Assembly: GCF_009727055.1 (NCBI RefSeq)
Contig: NC_052350.1
Span: 39,068,414 to 39,132,413 of the forward strand
Reading direction: 5' to 3'
From: Benincasa hispida
Lineage: Eukaryota; Streptophyta; Magnoliopsida; Cucurbitales; Cucurbitaceae
Length of the DNA stretch: 64,000 nucleotides
Shown here one piece after another: positions 45,788-56,944 of this stretch. Made by a program: the position numbers and the translations under genes. The notes beneath the pieces are model-generated. The model did not search any database. It was not told the DNA's origin and saw nothing but the letters and a program-made list of their open reading frames with translations. The number at the start of each line of letters is the position of its first letter. The first letter of the stretch is position 1.

Positions 45788-46985
45788 TGCAAAGAAGTGT
45801 ATGTCCAATTATTGTTAAACTAAGCTTGCTTTAACTACCATATTTAAGTTAAGATTAAATTAGTAAACTTAAATATATTTTTCTAAGGTACTTTTGGAAG
45901 AAGTTAAAATGGGTGAGAATCATGTAAATGATCCTTAGGTCACATTTACTTCAGGAAAAACATAATAAATTAATGGTAATCTGAAAAGTGGGCCTTATTT
46001 TATTATGTTTGATGTTGTTTACTTATGTTCCATATTCGTACTAATATCTAGGACCCACTTCCAAATCTGCAATAAAAAATGCAAACTGATTAACAATTGA
46101 AGTGTGCTCAATCCAATTGCTTTTGAAAATTACGTTGGTCTAGTTATCATGACCATTACTGTTATTGTTACTACAACATGAGAATTATAATTTATCATAT
46201 TTATCGTTTGACCCTAAAGGATAATGGTAACGATAATAGTAAATATGAAAAATTCATAATTCTAAGTAAACATGATCAAAAGAGATCCAATTATGGTTAC
46301 GATTGTGGCCTGTTACGATTGATCTATCAATGAAATCTAATTACGATTACACCAATTTTCATTACAGATCAGTAGACGTGACCTTAATTAAATTTAACTT
46401 AAGTGTGAAATATTTCATATAAAATGTACCAAAAGTTACATTTTTCAACCGTAATTATAATACATAACATGAATATAGTAAGCTTGGTTATTTTTTTTTC
46501 TTTTGTAAAACATTAAATAAAAAAACAATAAAACCAAACCAAGTTCTTTTGTTTTATGTTTTTCTTTTTCTTTTTGAATTCAACAAGTCGAGTTAAAGAG
46601 GAGGGATTCAAAATTCTTCTTTCTCTTGGGTCGAGCACATATGTGTCGATATTATCATACATGTGTACTGATATCATTTGAAAATATGATCAAAATTGCA
46701 ACCAACCAAGTCTCACATATGTTTAAAAATGTCTCCAAAAGAGAGAAACTTGGTTTCCATCTACTTTCAAACAAAATTTTCAAAGTTTTTTTTTTTTAAA
46801 AAAATATAAACAAAATTATGGAGGATTTGTGCTTGCCATACTTAAACCTACTAAATTTGAGTTTAGAAAATATGGACAAATCATAATGAATGTTTAATAT
46901 ATTAGAAGCAAAATAGGAAGGGGAGTACATACTTTGTTACAACATATTACTATATATGGAGGTAAATATTGTGCATATTTGTAAG
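45788..46985. repeat. ~1.2-kb repeat family, copy B (uninterrupted)
   Basis: Runs from AAGTGTATGTCCAAT to ATTGTGCATATTTGTAAGGTG. It matches copy C throughout and copy A in the middle. The family includes GTAACGATAATAGTAAAT and a TACGATTGATCTATCAATG block. No coding sequence was recognised; a short frame shared with copy C has no known match. Confidence 0.8.
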
Positions 46986-48400
46986 GTGGGAGAATCAAAC
47001 TTAAACTTCAAGATCGATTTTTACACCTTTGTTCCTATTGAAAACGTATATTTTGGTTGGCTAGAATGTCTTTTTTTTTTTTTTTTAAATTCTTCTACAA
47101 CATATTTCTATGTATACAATTTTTGGGTTGTTTTCAAATATAAGAAAACGAACCAAAATATTTAAAAATATAGTGAAATTTCACTGTTTATCATATACTA
47201 CTATTTATGTCTATATGTGTCATGATAGACGGTCTATCTATGATATTTTGCAATTCTTTGTAAATATTTTCAGCAATTTTACCATTTAAAATAATTTTCT
47301 ATTTTTTAAAGATATTTGCTGAGAATTATTTAAACATTTTCATATGCAAACTCAAATTTGACCTATCTAATTTCTTGAACTTTTTAAGATTGTTTCAATC
47401 CTTACAACTATTTTAGTAGACTAAAACTATTAATTTATTATTTTATACTTTTCTATATTTACTAATTTACCCGTAGAAAATTGTACTAAAAAGATTAATC
47501 CATAATAAAAAAAATAATATTTATATAACACGTATAAATTTAATAATAAACTACTTACAACTATATGATATTAATTTTTCTATCAACATGTTAATGACAT
47601 GTTCATCAATATGGACATTTTATAAATATTTTTACCATCGTTTCTGTAAAGTTGAGACCTTGATATTTTATTGACATCAACATTTCAAACTTTATGACAA
47701 TATAATTAACCAAATAGCTAATCACCATGGAGTTTTTGTACAAAGTTGATGGATTCAATTGCTTGATTCTTTCAGGAGTTTGTGACAAACGTCTACAGTT
47801 AAGGGTTGACTGTTGATCTAGGGGACTATCCGCAATGGGTTTGTCCATCGCGTTTGTTTTTGGCTTTGTCATGTGATGTTGCGTGAGATGTGGTTTGACA
47901 AAAAAGAGGCCTCGGTTGGTTTTTGTGGAACCATTACGACACTCTTGAACGGGTTGGAGGCGATTGGCACAAGACCATTTTATTATCCTATACTATGGAA
48001 CATGTGATATTATATAAGGTTTAAGGATCGTTGTCGGCTTAGTACAATCTCTTCTGATGGTGGAATTAGATAGCTTAACTTTTAGTTGTTTGGTTAGTAA
48101 CGAGAGGTAAAATTGACTTCTGTCATATCTATTAGGGGGTGTTTAAGGTAAGGAGTGGAATAGTGAGTTCAAAGAAGTTATGAAGTCTAGAGAGTTGTGA
48201 ACTTCTGGGGCCCACAGTAAGGAATTGATAAGATATAAAATTGATTTTTTTAAGTAGTAGAACCCACAAACTCCTTGAGCAAAATATACCCTTATTGAGG
48301 AAATTCACGAATCTGCGATAGATTGTGATGTTCAACAGTTTAGTCACGAAGAGGTAATTTTTTAACATGTTTTTCGTTTTTTTGAAAATCAATTGACTAA
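46986..48400. other. AT-rich spacer
   Basis: Contains a GATAGAC/TCTATC-rich patch at ~47220, a style I associate with cucurbit spacers. A ~80-bp segment at 47869-47950 recurs at 56862-56940. A MITE-like start GGGGGTGTTTAAGG (48133) has no matching end. No gene is seen. Confidence 0.4.
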
Positions 48401-48417
48401 CTTTGTTGCCCATATCA

Positions 48418-49304
48418 TCACTACAAATAAGAGACATTTTAGTACTGTTGTAATACATATTCCTTTCAATTAGTATGTGACACATTAAACTAAATAAACA
48501 TATTATTTGATTTCACGAGCTTACACTAGTTTTGTTGGAATGCTTTTAACCTGTTATCTTGGCACTTTAAACGATCAAGTACGAAGTCTAGCTAACCCTA
48601 GAGGTGCCTCTTGATCTATAATATGATATTAATCTCTCTAATAATAAGTTGTTTCTTCTCTATGCATGTAGACGTAGTTAACACATTATTAGTGAATCAC
48701 GTAAATCTCCGTATCGATTCTCAACTCTTTACGATTTTTCTGTTTATCTTTATTTATCAATTTCATAACAAATTTTAAATACTTATTTTATGACAAACAT
48801 AAAAAAAGTTGCATTTGTCTAACATGTCGCAACATTAAGAACGATTATAATATTTCCAAAAGCTGGAGAATGAGTCAAATTATACGAATGAAACATGATA
48901 AAATATTTATATATATGGACGTGTGAATTTTAATTATCTCTAGTAATTAAGAAGCAAATACAATTTTTAAAGATAGAAAAATTGTATCATTAGATCTAAA
49001 TTTCCCCCATTAATTTGAACAAAAAAAGAAAAGAAAAGATTTGAAAAGGGAATTAGTAGCGTATAGTCTATTCTAAATTTGTATTATACACTCCCAATTT
49101 TTGAGTCTGATGCATGAAACATGGTGGAATTAGTCCCAGTTGGAACTGCCTTAAAACTTTTTTGGGTCGGGGAAAGTAATTTCGACGAGTCTTTCTCGAT
49201 GGCCATACCGATGGTAAAATTAGCATTCAAAAAGTCTTTTTCGATACTTTTATGACTTTTTCCGACGCTTTTTATAGTCGAAAAAAGCTAAATTTCTTGT
49301 AGTG
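48418..49304. mobile_element. possible CACTA-type element or terminal fragment
   Basis: The right end, TTTCTTGTAGTG at 49293-49304, is the complement of CACTACAAGAAA, the usual plant CACTA terminus. Subterminal repeats of TCGA/GACTTTTT lie at 49170-49285. CACTACAAATAAGAGAC near 48418 could be the left end. No matching 3-bp target duplication was found, so the right end is well supported and the pairing is weak. Confidence 0.45.
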
Positions 49305-49500
49305 ATAAGTGAATGATTAATTCTCTAATGAATAGGTACTTATGAGTAATTAAGATGAAAGAAATTGACACCTTTGTCTTCTTCATCGACCAATACCAAA
49401 AAAAAGAAAAAAAATCATGAATAATCAACATTGAACAAAGATGATGAAAATGAAAAATATGGAAACAAATGATATGGAAGATCGTAATTACAAAAATTTA

Positions 49501-49797
49501 AAGTCTCGTTTGGTAATTTTTTCATTTTTTGATTTTTGAAAATTAAGCTTATCTTCTCTCTATTTCTTACAATGACTTGCATACTTCTTAAGTATAATGG
49601 TTGAATTTTTAGCTAAATTCTAAAAACAAAAACAAGTTTTTAAAAATTACTTTTGTTAGTTTTCAAAATTTGGCTTGGTTTTTTAAACCATTTGGAAAAT
49701 CTAGATAACAATGAAATAAATTTGAAGGTAAGAGTAGTGTCTATAGACTTAATTTTAAAAAACAAAAAACCATATTGTTACCAAACAGGCCAAGACT
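49501..49797. mobile_element. PIF/Harbinger-like MITE, copy 3
   Basis: The left end AAGTCTCGTTTGGTAA is the inverse of the right end TTACCAAACAGGCCAAGACTT with a small gap. The interior is collinear with the MITE at 11545-11826 (AATTAAGCTTATCTTCTCTC, AAACAAGTTTTTAAAA, TTTGGCTTGGTTTTTTAAA). Noncoding. Confidence 0.75.
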
Positions 49798-49884
49798 TTT
49801 GTGTTTAAAAAGTTTTTTTTTTTCCTTTTTTTCTTTGTCTTTTGTTTCTTAAATGATTTTGTAGGTTGGTGGATTGAACCTTTG

Positions 49885-50035
49885 ACTTCAAAGAAATGTA
49901 TGTCCAATCATTGTTTAGTTAAGCTCTCTCTGGCTACTGTATTTAAGTTAATGAGTAAATTAGTAAACTTAAAATATTATAATTTGTAAATATTTTTCTA
50001 AGGTACTTTTGGAAGAAGTTAAAATGGGTGAGAAG
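49885..50035. repeat. ~1.2-kb repeat family, copy C left part
   Basis: Matches the beginning of copy B (AATGTATGTCCAATCATTG ... GAAGTTAAAATGGGTGAG) and is then cut by the Copia element. It continues at 54754. Confidence 0.8.
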
Positions 50036-50289
50036 TAACAAATGGAGAGAAAAGGTATGTGAAAATACTTTCTTATTACTTTCACTTATTGTATTTACAT
50101 ACTTCAAGTTCCTTTTATAGAGAATTGTTAGTTTGCTTGAAATCTCACATGGAAAACAAACAACTCAAACAGAATCTTAACTGTTGTAACAAATAAATTG
50201 TTACAACAGAATGTAACAAATAAATTTTGTAACTAATAAACAGAATGTATAACTGTTTTACTGTTGATACCCCTCAGTTGGACGATGAA

Positions 50290-52450
50290 TGTCAATGATG
50301 CCCAACTTGGATACTAGTTTAGACAAAACAGATGTAGGCAAAGCTTTAGTGAACATGTCTGCGAGTTGTTGACTAGATTGGATAGGGAGAACCTTAAGAA
50401 CCCATCAGCTATCTTGTCCCGAACAAAATGACAATCAATTTCTATGTGTTTTGTCTCTCATGAAACATTGGATTAGAGGCAATGGCAATAGCAGCTTGAT
50501 TGTCACAGAATACAGTAGTGGGCTTTAGGATCTTAACTGAAGAGCTTTTGAGGAGTTGGATCCAAATCTATTCACTGTAAATGAGGCTATGCCCTGTACT
50601 CGCTTTGCAGATATCTAAAAAAGGTGGCTTGTTCTTTGATTTCCATGATATGATAGATGCCCCTAGAATATGCAGAAACCAGTAATGGATCTTCTAGTGT
50701 CAGGACATTGATCCACAATTAGCATCCACAAAGGCTTTTAAATGAAAGGAAGTGATAGGGCTGATTAAAATGCCTTGTCCAGGAGACCGTTTTAGGTACC
50801 TGAGTAAATGATGAGCAACATTGAAGTGAGCTTTAGTGGGGCTATGGATGAATTGGCTTAGCCGATGAACAACAAAGCATATGTCTGGCCGAGATATTTG
50901 AAGATATATAAGCCTGCCAATCGGTCTTCTATAACATGTGAGGTCATCTGCCTTTATAAGCTCTCCTTCATTTTTGATAGTTTCAAATTGGGATCCATAG
51001 AAGTTGTAGCTGGTTTAGCTTCAAGAAATCCAGTATCCTCAAGTATTTCGAGGCAATATTTTCTTTGGAGAATCATGATCCCTGTTGAGATCTGGTAATT
51101 CTATCCAGAAAATATTTCGCATGGCCTAAATCCTTGAGTTTGAAATGTTCTTTGAGGATTCTTTGACTGAGCTGATTATTTGAGGGATGGTTCGATTAGT
51201 AATATGTCATCTACATATACCAACAATGCTACAAATCATGTCCATGTCCTCGGGTAAAAGAGAATAATCAGAATTAGATTGATGAAAGCCATGTGAGATA
51301 GAGCAACTTAAACTTGAGAAACCATTGTCTCGAGGGTTTTCAGCCATTATGATTTGTTAAGTTTGCAGTGCTAGTTTACCTTTCCGTGTACTTGAGGTTG
51401 ATAACCAATGGCAGAATATGAACTTCTTCAAAACAATCAACATTTAGGAAGGATTATTGATGTTCATTTGAGTGAGTGGACCAATTGTAGGATGCAGCAA
51501 GGGCGAAGAAGACTTTAACACGTGACAATTTGGAGACAGTGAGAAGGTGTCTGAGAAATCTATTCCTTCTTGTTAGTGAGCTTTTGCTACAAGTCTGCGC
51601 CTATATCTGTCAACTGTTCCATCTTGTTTGTACTTGACTTTGTAAACCCATTTACTCTCGGTATGATGATTCTTTGGAGAGAGATTCTTGTATAGATGTT
51701 CTATGTTCTTTTCTCTGTCATGCTTCTTCCAATCTTGTGGTTCACGGCTTTGTGTGAAAGTGGTTTCATAGATGGAAGTGACATTTAGGATGTATGTTTA
51801 TGTTTTGTTGTTTGTAAGTATTATATGAGAGGTATTTGTGAAGAGGAAGGGTGATTTTCTGTGGAGGTTACAGTGAAATTTTTTAGGTAGGAGGGGGGTA
51901 ACTGCTCTCGATGACCTTTCTTGCTGTGGGATGGTTGTTTGGGTATGATTGTTTTTGAGGTTTCATATGAGGTTGTGATCTTCAATACGTGGTTATCTCA
52001 CATAAGCGTTCTAAGGTTATTAACAAAAGATTTTCAGTTACCTTTGTTTTCAAAGGATCAAATAGTGGGTTGGTATGACGAACTGATCAATAATCATGTG
52101 AAATGGGTTTTATCTTCTTTGACAGACTGAATGGGAACCTTTCTTCAAAGAATAAAACACCTGGAGATAAAAAATGTCATTTTAGTCATATCATATAGCT
52201 TATAGCCTTTTATACTGATGGATATCCCATGGAAGACATGGTCTTGCTCTTGGATCGATATGACCTGTTGACTATTGGTGTAGAAGCATAGGCAAGGCAT
52301 CCGATTCTTTAGAGCCATAGTCAACAGTTTGTAAATAGAACAACATGGAAGTGCTGTTGGATAGTAAAATAGGTGTTCTGTTGATTAAGTATGCTGCTGA
52401 GATGCATTCTCCCCAAAAGTCGAGAGACATTGGACTAAAACATTAGGGCT
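50290..52450 (-). pseudogene. Copia integrase C-term, reverse transcriptase and RNase H remnants
   Basis: Minus-strand readings in order: FWGECISAAYLINRTP (integrase end, ~52440-52380), SKWVYKVKYKQDGTVDRYRR (RT start, ~51660-51590), FVALLVYVDDILLI (RT active site, YVDD at 51206-51217) and [20 protein letters not shown] (RNase H, ~50510-50450). Several in-frame stops and shifts separate them. Confidence 0.85.
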
Positions 52451-53571
52451 CTTGCAACGTTGAGGAAGTGTTGATGTTTCTTTACCCATGAATTTATTGA
52501 GGAGTATATGCACAGGAGAACTGATGAGTAGTTCCTGTTTTGGAAAAAAATTCTATTAAATTTAATTCAGAGCATTATCAGAAATGAAAACTTTTAATTT
52601 TCTTTGAGAATTGAGTTCAACAAGTTTGAAGAATCTTGGAATGACTTGTAGAATGTCACTTTTATTTTTCAAGAGATGTATCCATGTGTACCTTGATTAT
52701 CATCAACAATTGTGGCAAAGTAAGTGTGACCTACATGTGTTCGGGTTTAAAGGGACCCATATATCACAGTGCATAAGGTCGAAAATATTCTCAGAACATT
52801 ATTTAAGGCAGGAAATGAAAGACGTCTGTTAGCTAAGGACAAATGTGACAGAATTGTTTACAATTTGAGAAATCGAAATCTATATATCTTTGACAACTTT
52901 TATTCTACATAGAGGGTGTCCCATCGTTATGCCAAGTAGTTGCAGAGCTGTACACAAACACCAGCAGATTCAATAGGCCAGTCAGCAAATTTTATAGACA
53001 AGTCTTTATTCTTTTCATCATTACTTTGAGTAAGTATAGGTCATGATTAGTTCAGCCCTCCCAATCTTCTCGAAATTGACTTGTCCTAAATACTATTGGT
53101 GTTAGTAAAGGATATAGAATATCTTCATCCTTAAGTAAAGCACTCACTGATAGCAGGTTGTATTTGAAATCAGGATGTATAGAAACATCCTTCAATATAA
53201 CTGTTTTGCTATTAGAATGTCCCCTACATACTCAACCTTCAAACGAGCTTTAGTTGGTAGTATAACTGATATTTTGAGTGCTGTGTAGTTCTTTAAACAT
53301 GATTTATCATGGCATATATGAGAAGAGGCTCTAGAATCAATGATCCAACAAGAATCGATGAGTGAGTAGAAGACATGTACCTGCTATGTGGTAGTATCTG
53401 TTTAGGGATCTCATCAATTTGTTGAGTATTCAAGTGTATTTGAGATGAGTTGTGAGTTGGTCATTATTCAGGCTGGCAAAGAAGGCAGACTGATTGCTCT
53501 TAGGAGCTTCTAATGGCTTTTCATTACTAGTTTGCATAGAGTTCTGCGGCCTTTATTGATGGACTGAATTG

Positions 53572-54408
53572 TTATTTGCTAGTCGCCCTGGTGGATAACC
53601 ATGTAGTTATACATTTGTCAGAAATATGACCTCTATATCCACAATTAGTGCAAACTGCGCAAGTATCTTTCTTTAGATTTCTCAGATGTAAACTTTTCTC
53701 AGCATTAGCCATTAGAGTTATACTTTCAATTGTAGGTATGAATCCATGATCTTGCCTTTCTTGGATGAATAGAGAGAATACCTTGTTTATTTTGGCAGAG
53801 GGTCGATCATAGAATTTGTGCTCTGATTTGTGCATATGACTCGTTTAAGCCCATAAGGAATGTCATTACAAATTCTGCATTCAAGAATTCCATCATTTCT
53901 TTGACCCTTGACAAGTACATTCATCCATTGGTCTGTATTCAACAAGTTCTGCCATATCGTAGTGATTTTTGCGTAATTACTTCCACTGAAAGGTTTTCTT
54001 GAGCAGTAGTTACAAGATCATTTCTCAACTGGTAATTTATGTGGCCCATTGGACTGACGATACCTTTCTTTTAATTATCCCATATCTTTTGACGCTTCCC
54101 TGTAACTAAGCAAGCAACAATTTCTTTTGAGACTGAGTTGATAATCCATGAGGTTATCACATATTTATTAAATCTCCAGTTATTGAATCTTTGATGGTTT
54201 TTCAATCGTATTCATTAATAAAACATTTGTTCTTCCCTGATAATGCAAGTTTCATTGCTCTGCTCCATGAAGAGTAGTTGCTTGATCCTGCAAGTGGTGT
54301 AGATACCAGATTGGTGGTTGGGATGATTGAATGATGAAGGATGAAGGGATTCATTTGGGCGTCGAGTTCCGAAGAGTTTCTGGACATTGAACTATCTGAT
54401 GTCGTCAT
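53572..54408 (-). pseudogene. Copia gag remnant with CCHC knuckle
   Basis: The ATG at 54408 opens NPFILHHSIIPTTNLVSTPL and SNYSSWSRAMKLALSGKNKC, the usual Copia gag start. After breaks, 53835-53572 reads through MANAEKSLHLRN to CTNCGYRGHISDKC, a perfect CX2CX4HX4C knuckle. Confidence 0.8.
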
Positions 54409-54753
54409 GATAGGACTGCACGAGGGTAATGACGTTCAGGTGGGTTTTTTAATTTTCTCTCTTGCAGAAATGCTCTGATACCATAAAAAATGGAGAGAAA
54501 AGATATGTGGAAATACTTTCTTATTGCTTTCACTTATTGTATTTACATACTTCAAGTTCCTTTTATAGAAGAACTTATTAATTTGCTTGACTAGTTTGCT
54601 TGACTAACTAACAGCTGGAAAATACAAACAAACTCAAACAGAATCAAACTCAAACAGAATCTTAACTGTTGTAACAAATAAATTGTTATAACAGAATGTA
54701 ACAAATAAATTGTTGTAACTAATAAACAAAATGTAACTGTTTTACTGTTGATA

Positions 54754-55812
54754 AGAAGTATGTAAATTATCCTTAAGCCACGTTGACCCAGAGAAAATGT
54801 AATAAATTAATGGTAATCTGAAAAGTGGGTCCCATTTAATTATGTTTGGTGTTGTTTACTTATGTGGACATTTAGGGCTTACCGTTACCATTACCGTTCT
54901 TGTTACCATTACAACATGAGAATTATAGTTTGTTAAATTTACCATCATATTTATCGTTTGATCCTAAATGATAGTGGTAACGATAATAGTAAATGTGATA
55001 GATTCGTAATTTTAAGTAAACATGATCATATGCGATTTAATTATGTTTGTGATGGTAGTATTACGGTTGATCTATCAATGGAACCCAATTACGATTACAC
55101 CAATTCTTATTATATATTGGTAAACATGACTTTATTTAAAATAAATTAAAGTGTGAGGCCAAAATATTTCATATAAAATGTACCAAAAATTACATTTTTC
55201 AACAGTAATATTATACCTAAAATGGATATAGTAAGCTTTATTATTATTATTATTTTCTTTTTCAAAATATTAAATAAAAAACAATAAACCAAACCAAGTT
55301 CTTTTGTTTTCCTATTTTGTTTTATGTTTTTCTTTTTCTTATTGAATTCAACAAGTCGGTTAAAGAGGAGAGATTCAAAATTCTCTCTCTTGGGTCGAGC
55401 ACATATGTGTTGATATTATTATACATGTGTACTGAATATCATTTGAAAATATGATCAAAGTTGCAACTAACCAAGTCTCACATATGTTTAAAAATGTCTC
55501 CAAAAGAGAAAAACTTGGTTTCCATCTACTTTCAAACAAGTTTTTCAAAGGTTTAAACAAAAAAAGTATAAACAAAATTATGGAGGATTTGTGCTTGCCA
55601 TACAAGTTTTTCAAAGGTTTAAACAAAAAAAGTATAAACAAAATTATGGAGGATTTGTGCTTGCCATACTTAAACCTACTAAATTTGTGTTTAGAAAATA
55701 TGGACAAATCATAATGAACATTTAATATATTGGAAGCAAAATAGGAAGGGGAATACATACTTTGTTACAACATATTACTATATATGGAGGTAAATATTAT
55801 GCATATTTGTGA
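54754..55812. repeat. ~1.2-kb repeat family, copy C right part
   Basis: Resumes copy C after the Copia element and matches copy B to ~ATTATGCATATTTGTGAGGTG. It contains a 66-bp tandem duplication (55537-55602 and 55603-55668) absent from copy B. Confidence 0.8.
55537..55668. repeat. 66-bp tandem duplication
   Basis: CAAGTTTTTCAAAGGTTTAA through TGTGCTTGCCATA occurs twice head to tail with no visible differences, so it is recent. 66 is a multiple of three and keeps a short frame open. Confidence 0.9.
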
Positions 55813-55814
55813 GG

Positions 55815-56870
55815 TGACCTTGACATTTGAGCTACTGAGGGGACCTTATGAACCTGTAGCTTGAAGTTCCAGTGGTACATGAATAATTAATTAAACTTTT
55901 TAATTAAATTATTCATCATCTGTTAACTGACAGGTACTCCACTAACGACCGACATCTGCACTTTTCGCACAACAAATATATTTCTTTTTCCATTGGATAT
56001 AACCAATCAATAGTATGATGACTCTTCAAAAATTGCTCGCAAGTACAGTTGGGCCAAAATTACCATTTTGTCTCTGTAATTACGTCTAACTCCTTAAGTA
56101 CCACTGATCCCTCTAATGAATAATAAATCATAGTTCAACTATGACCAAACCCCTCTCGGACCAGCATAAGGTGTTGCGCCACATTGTTCAAGCCTTTGTA
56201 AGGGAACAATTTATCTACTTGCCCCGACATTGGGGAAGGAGTGAATTCTTTCTTGTGTAGCTGTGTTCCCAGCTCCCAAATCAGACGAATCCTCAAAATG
56301 GTAGGCTTATTGAGTCGGTGATCTGACCACTCTCACCCATACAAATCAAAAGACTGCCGTCACAGGTAGGAGTTCACAACTCACTCAAGATTCAGGTCAT
56401 GTTACCTATGGTCATCCTGGTGAAATGTAAGTCTCTATTATGAACGGTATTATATAATGAGACTAAACATTTTGTGGTTCGGTCTTATACAAACTCCTTT
56501 GCATAAAATATCCCTACTTACATGTCTCTACATGAATGATCAGGATTAGATCATTTGTAGCACTTTACAACAATTGTAACATCTACAAATCGGACCATAC
56601 TCGTAGTGTCACTAGAATAAGGTATCTAGCCTTATCCATCTACTACAGACCATTTAGGTTATCACTTAAATATGATCCACTCGTATGTCCCTACATACAT
56701 GTTTAAGCTATAAGATAACCTTGGATGTTGGTTTATTGGTTTGTGGTTAATGCAACTAATTTTGAAATAAAACATCACATATTTTATTACATAAATAAAA
56801 AATTTGTACATTAAAATTACAAACTATAGGACCCTAAGGGATTTAGGGCACCAACCCCAAAAATGTGATG
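55815..56870 (-). mobile_element. partial long LTR (family L), minus orientation
   Basis: Similar in order to the minus-oriented LTR at 61957-63856: GGAGTGAATTC...GCTGTGTTCCCAG, AGGCTTATTGAG, ACATGTCTCTACATGAATGA, then an end TTTAGGGCACCAACCCC. On the minus strand this is an LTR start of the TTGGTGCCCTAAA type. The part expected left of 55815 is missing. Confidence 0.6.
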
Positions 56871-56944
56871 TTGTGTGAGACGAGGTTCGACAAAAAGGAG
56901 GCTTCAGTTGGTTTTTATGGAACTATTGCAACACTCTTTATAAC

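Larger units (their letters stand above)
50036..54753 (-). mobile_element. Copia LTR retrotransposon, decayed, minus strand
   Basis: LTRs 50036-50269 and 54484-54753 are flanked by the perfect 5-bp duplication AGAAG (50031-50035, 54754-54758). On the minus strand the LTR runs TATCAACAG...TTTA/TGTTA, a TA...TA terminus rather than TG...CA. TGGTATCAGAGC, the initiator-Met tRNA PBS, follows directly (54472-54483). A GGGG-ending purine tract precedes the 3' LTR (50270-50280). Gag, zinc knuckle, integrase end, reverse transcriptase and RNase H are all readable in the expected order with frameshifts and stops, so it descends from an autonomous element. Confidence 0.93.

Noticed and set aside
48129..48490. 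MITE-like start GGGGGTGTTTAAGGTAAGGAG
   Set aside because: No matching inverted end or target duplication was found downstream.
54472..54483. Initiator tRNA-Met-like sequence
   Set aside because: Only the 12-base primer binding site of the Copia element, not a tRNA gene. No tRNA or rRNA gene was recognised anywhere.
55451..55714. 87-codon frame shared in part with copy B
   Set aside because: The frame is not preserved in copy B and belongs to a noncoding repeat; kept only as a repeat observation.
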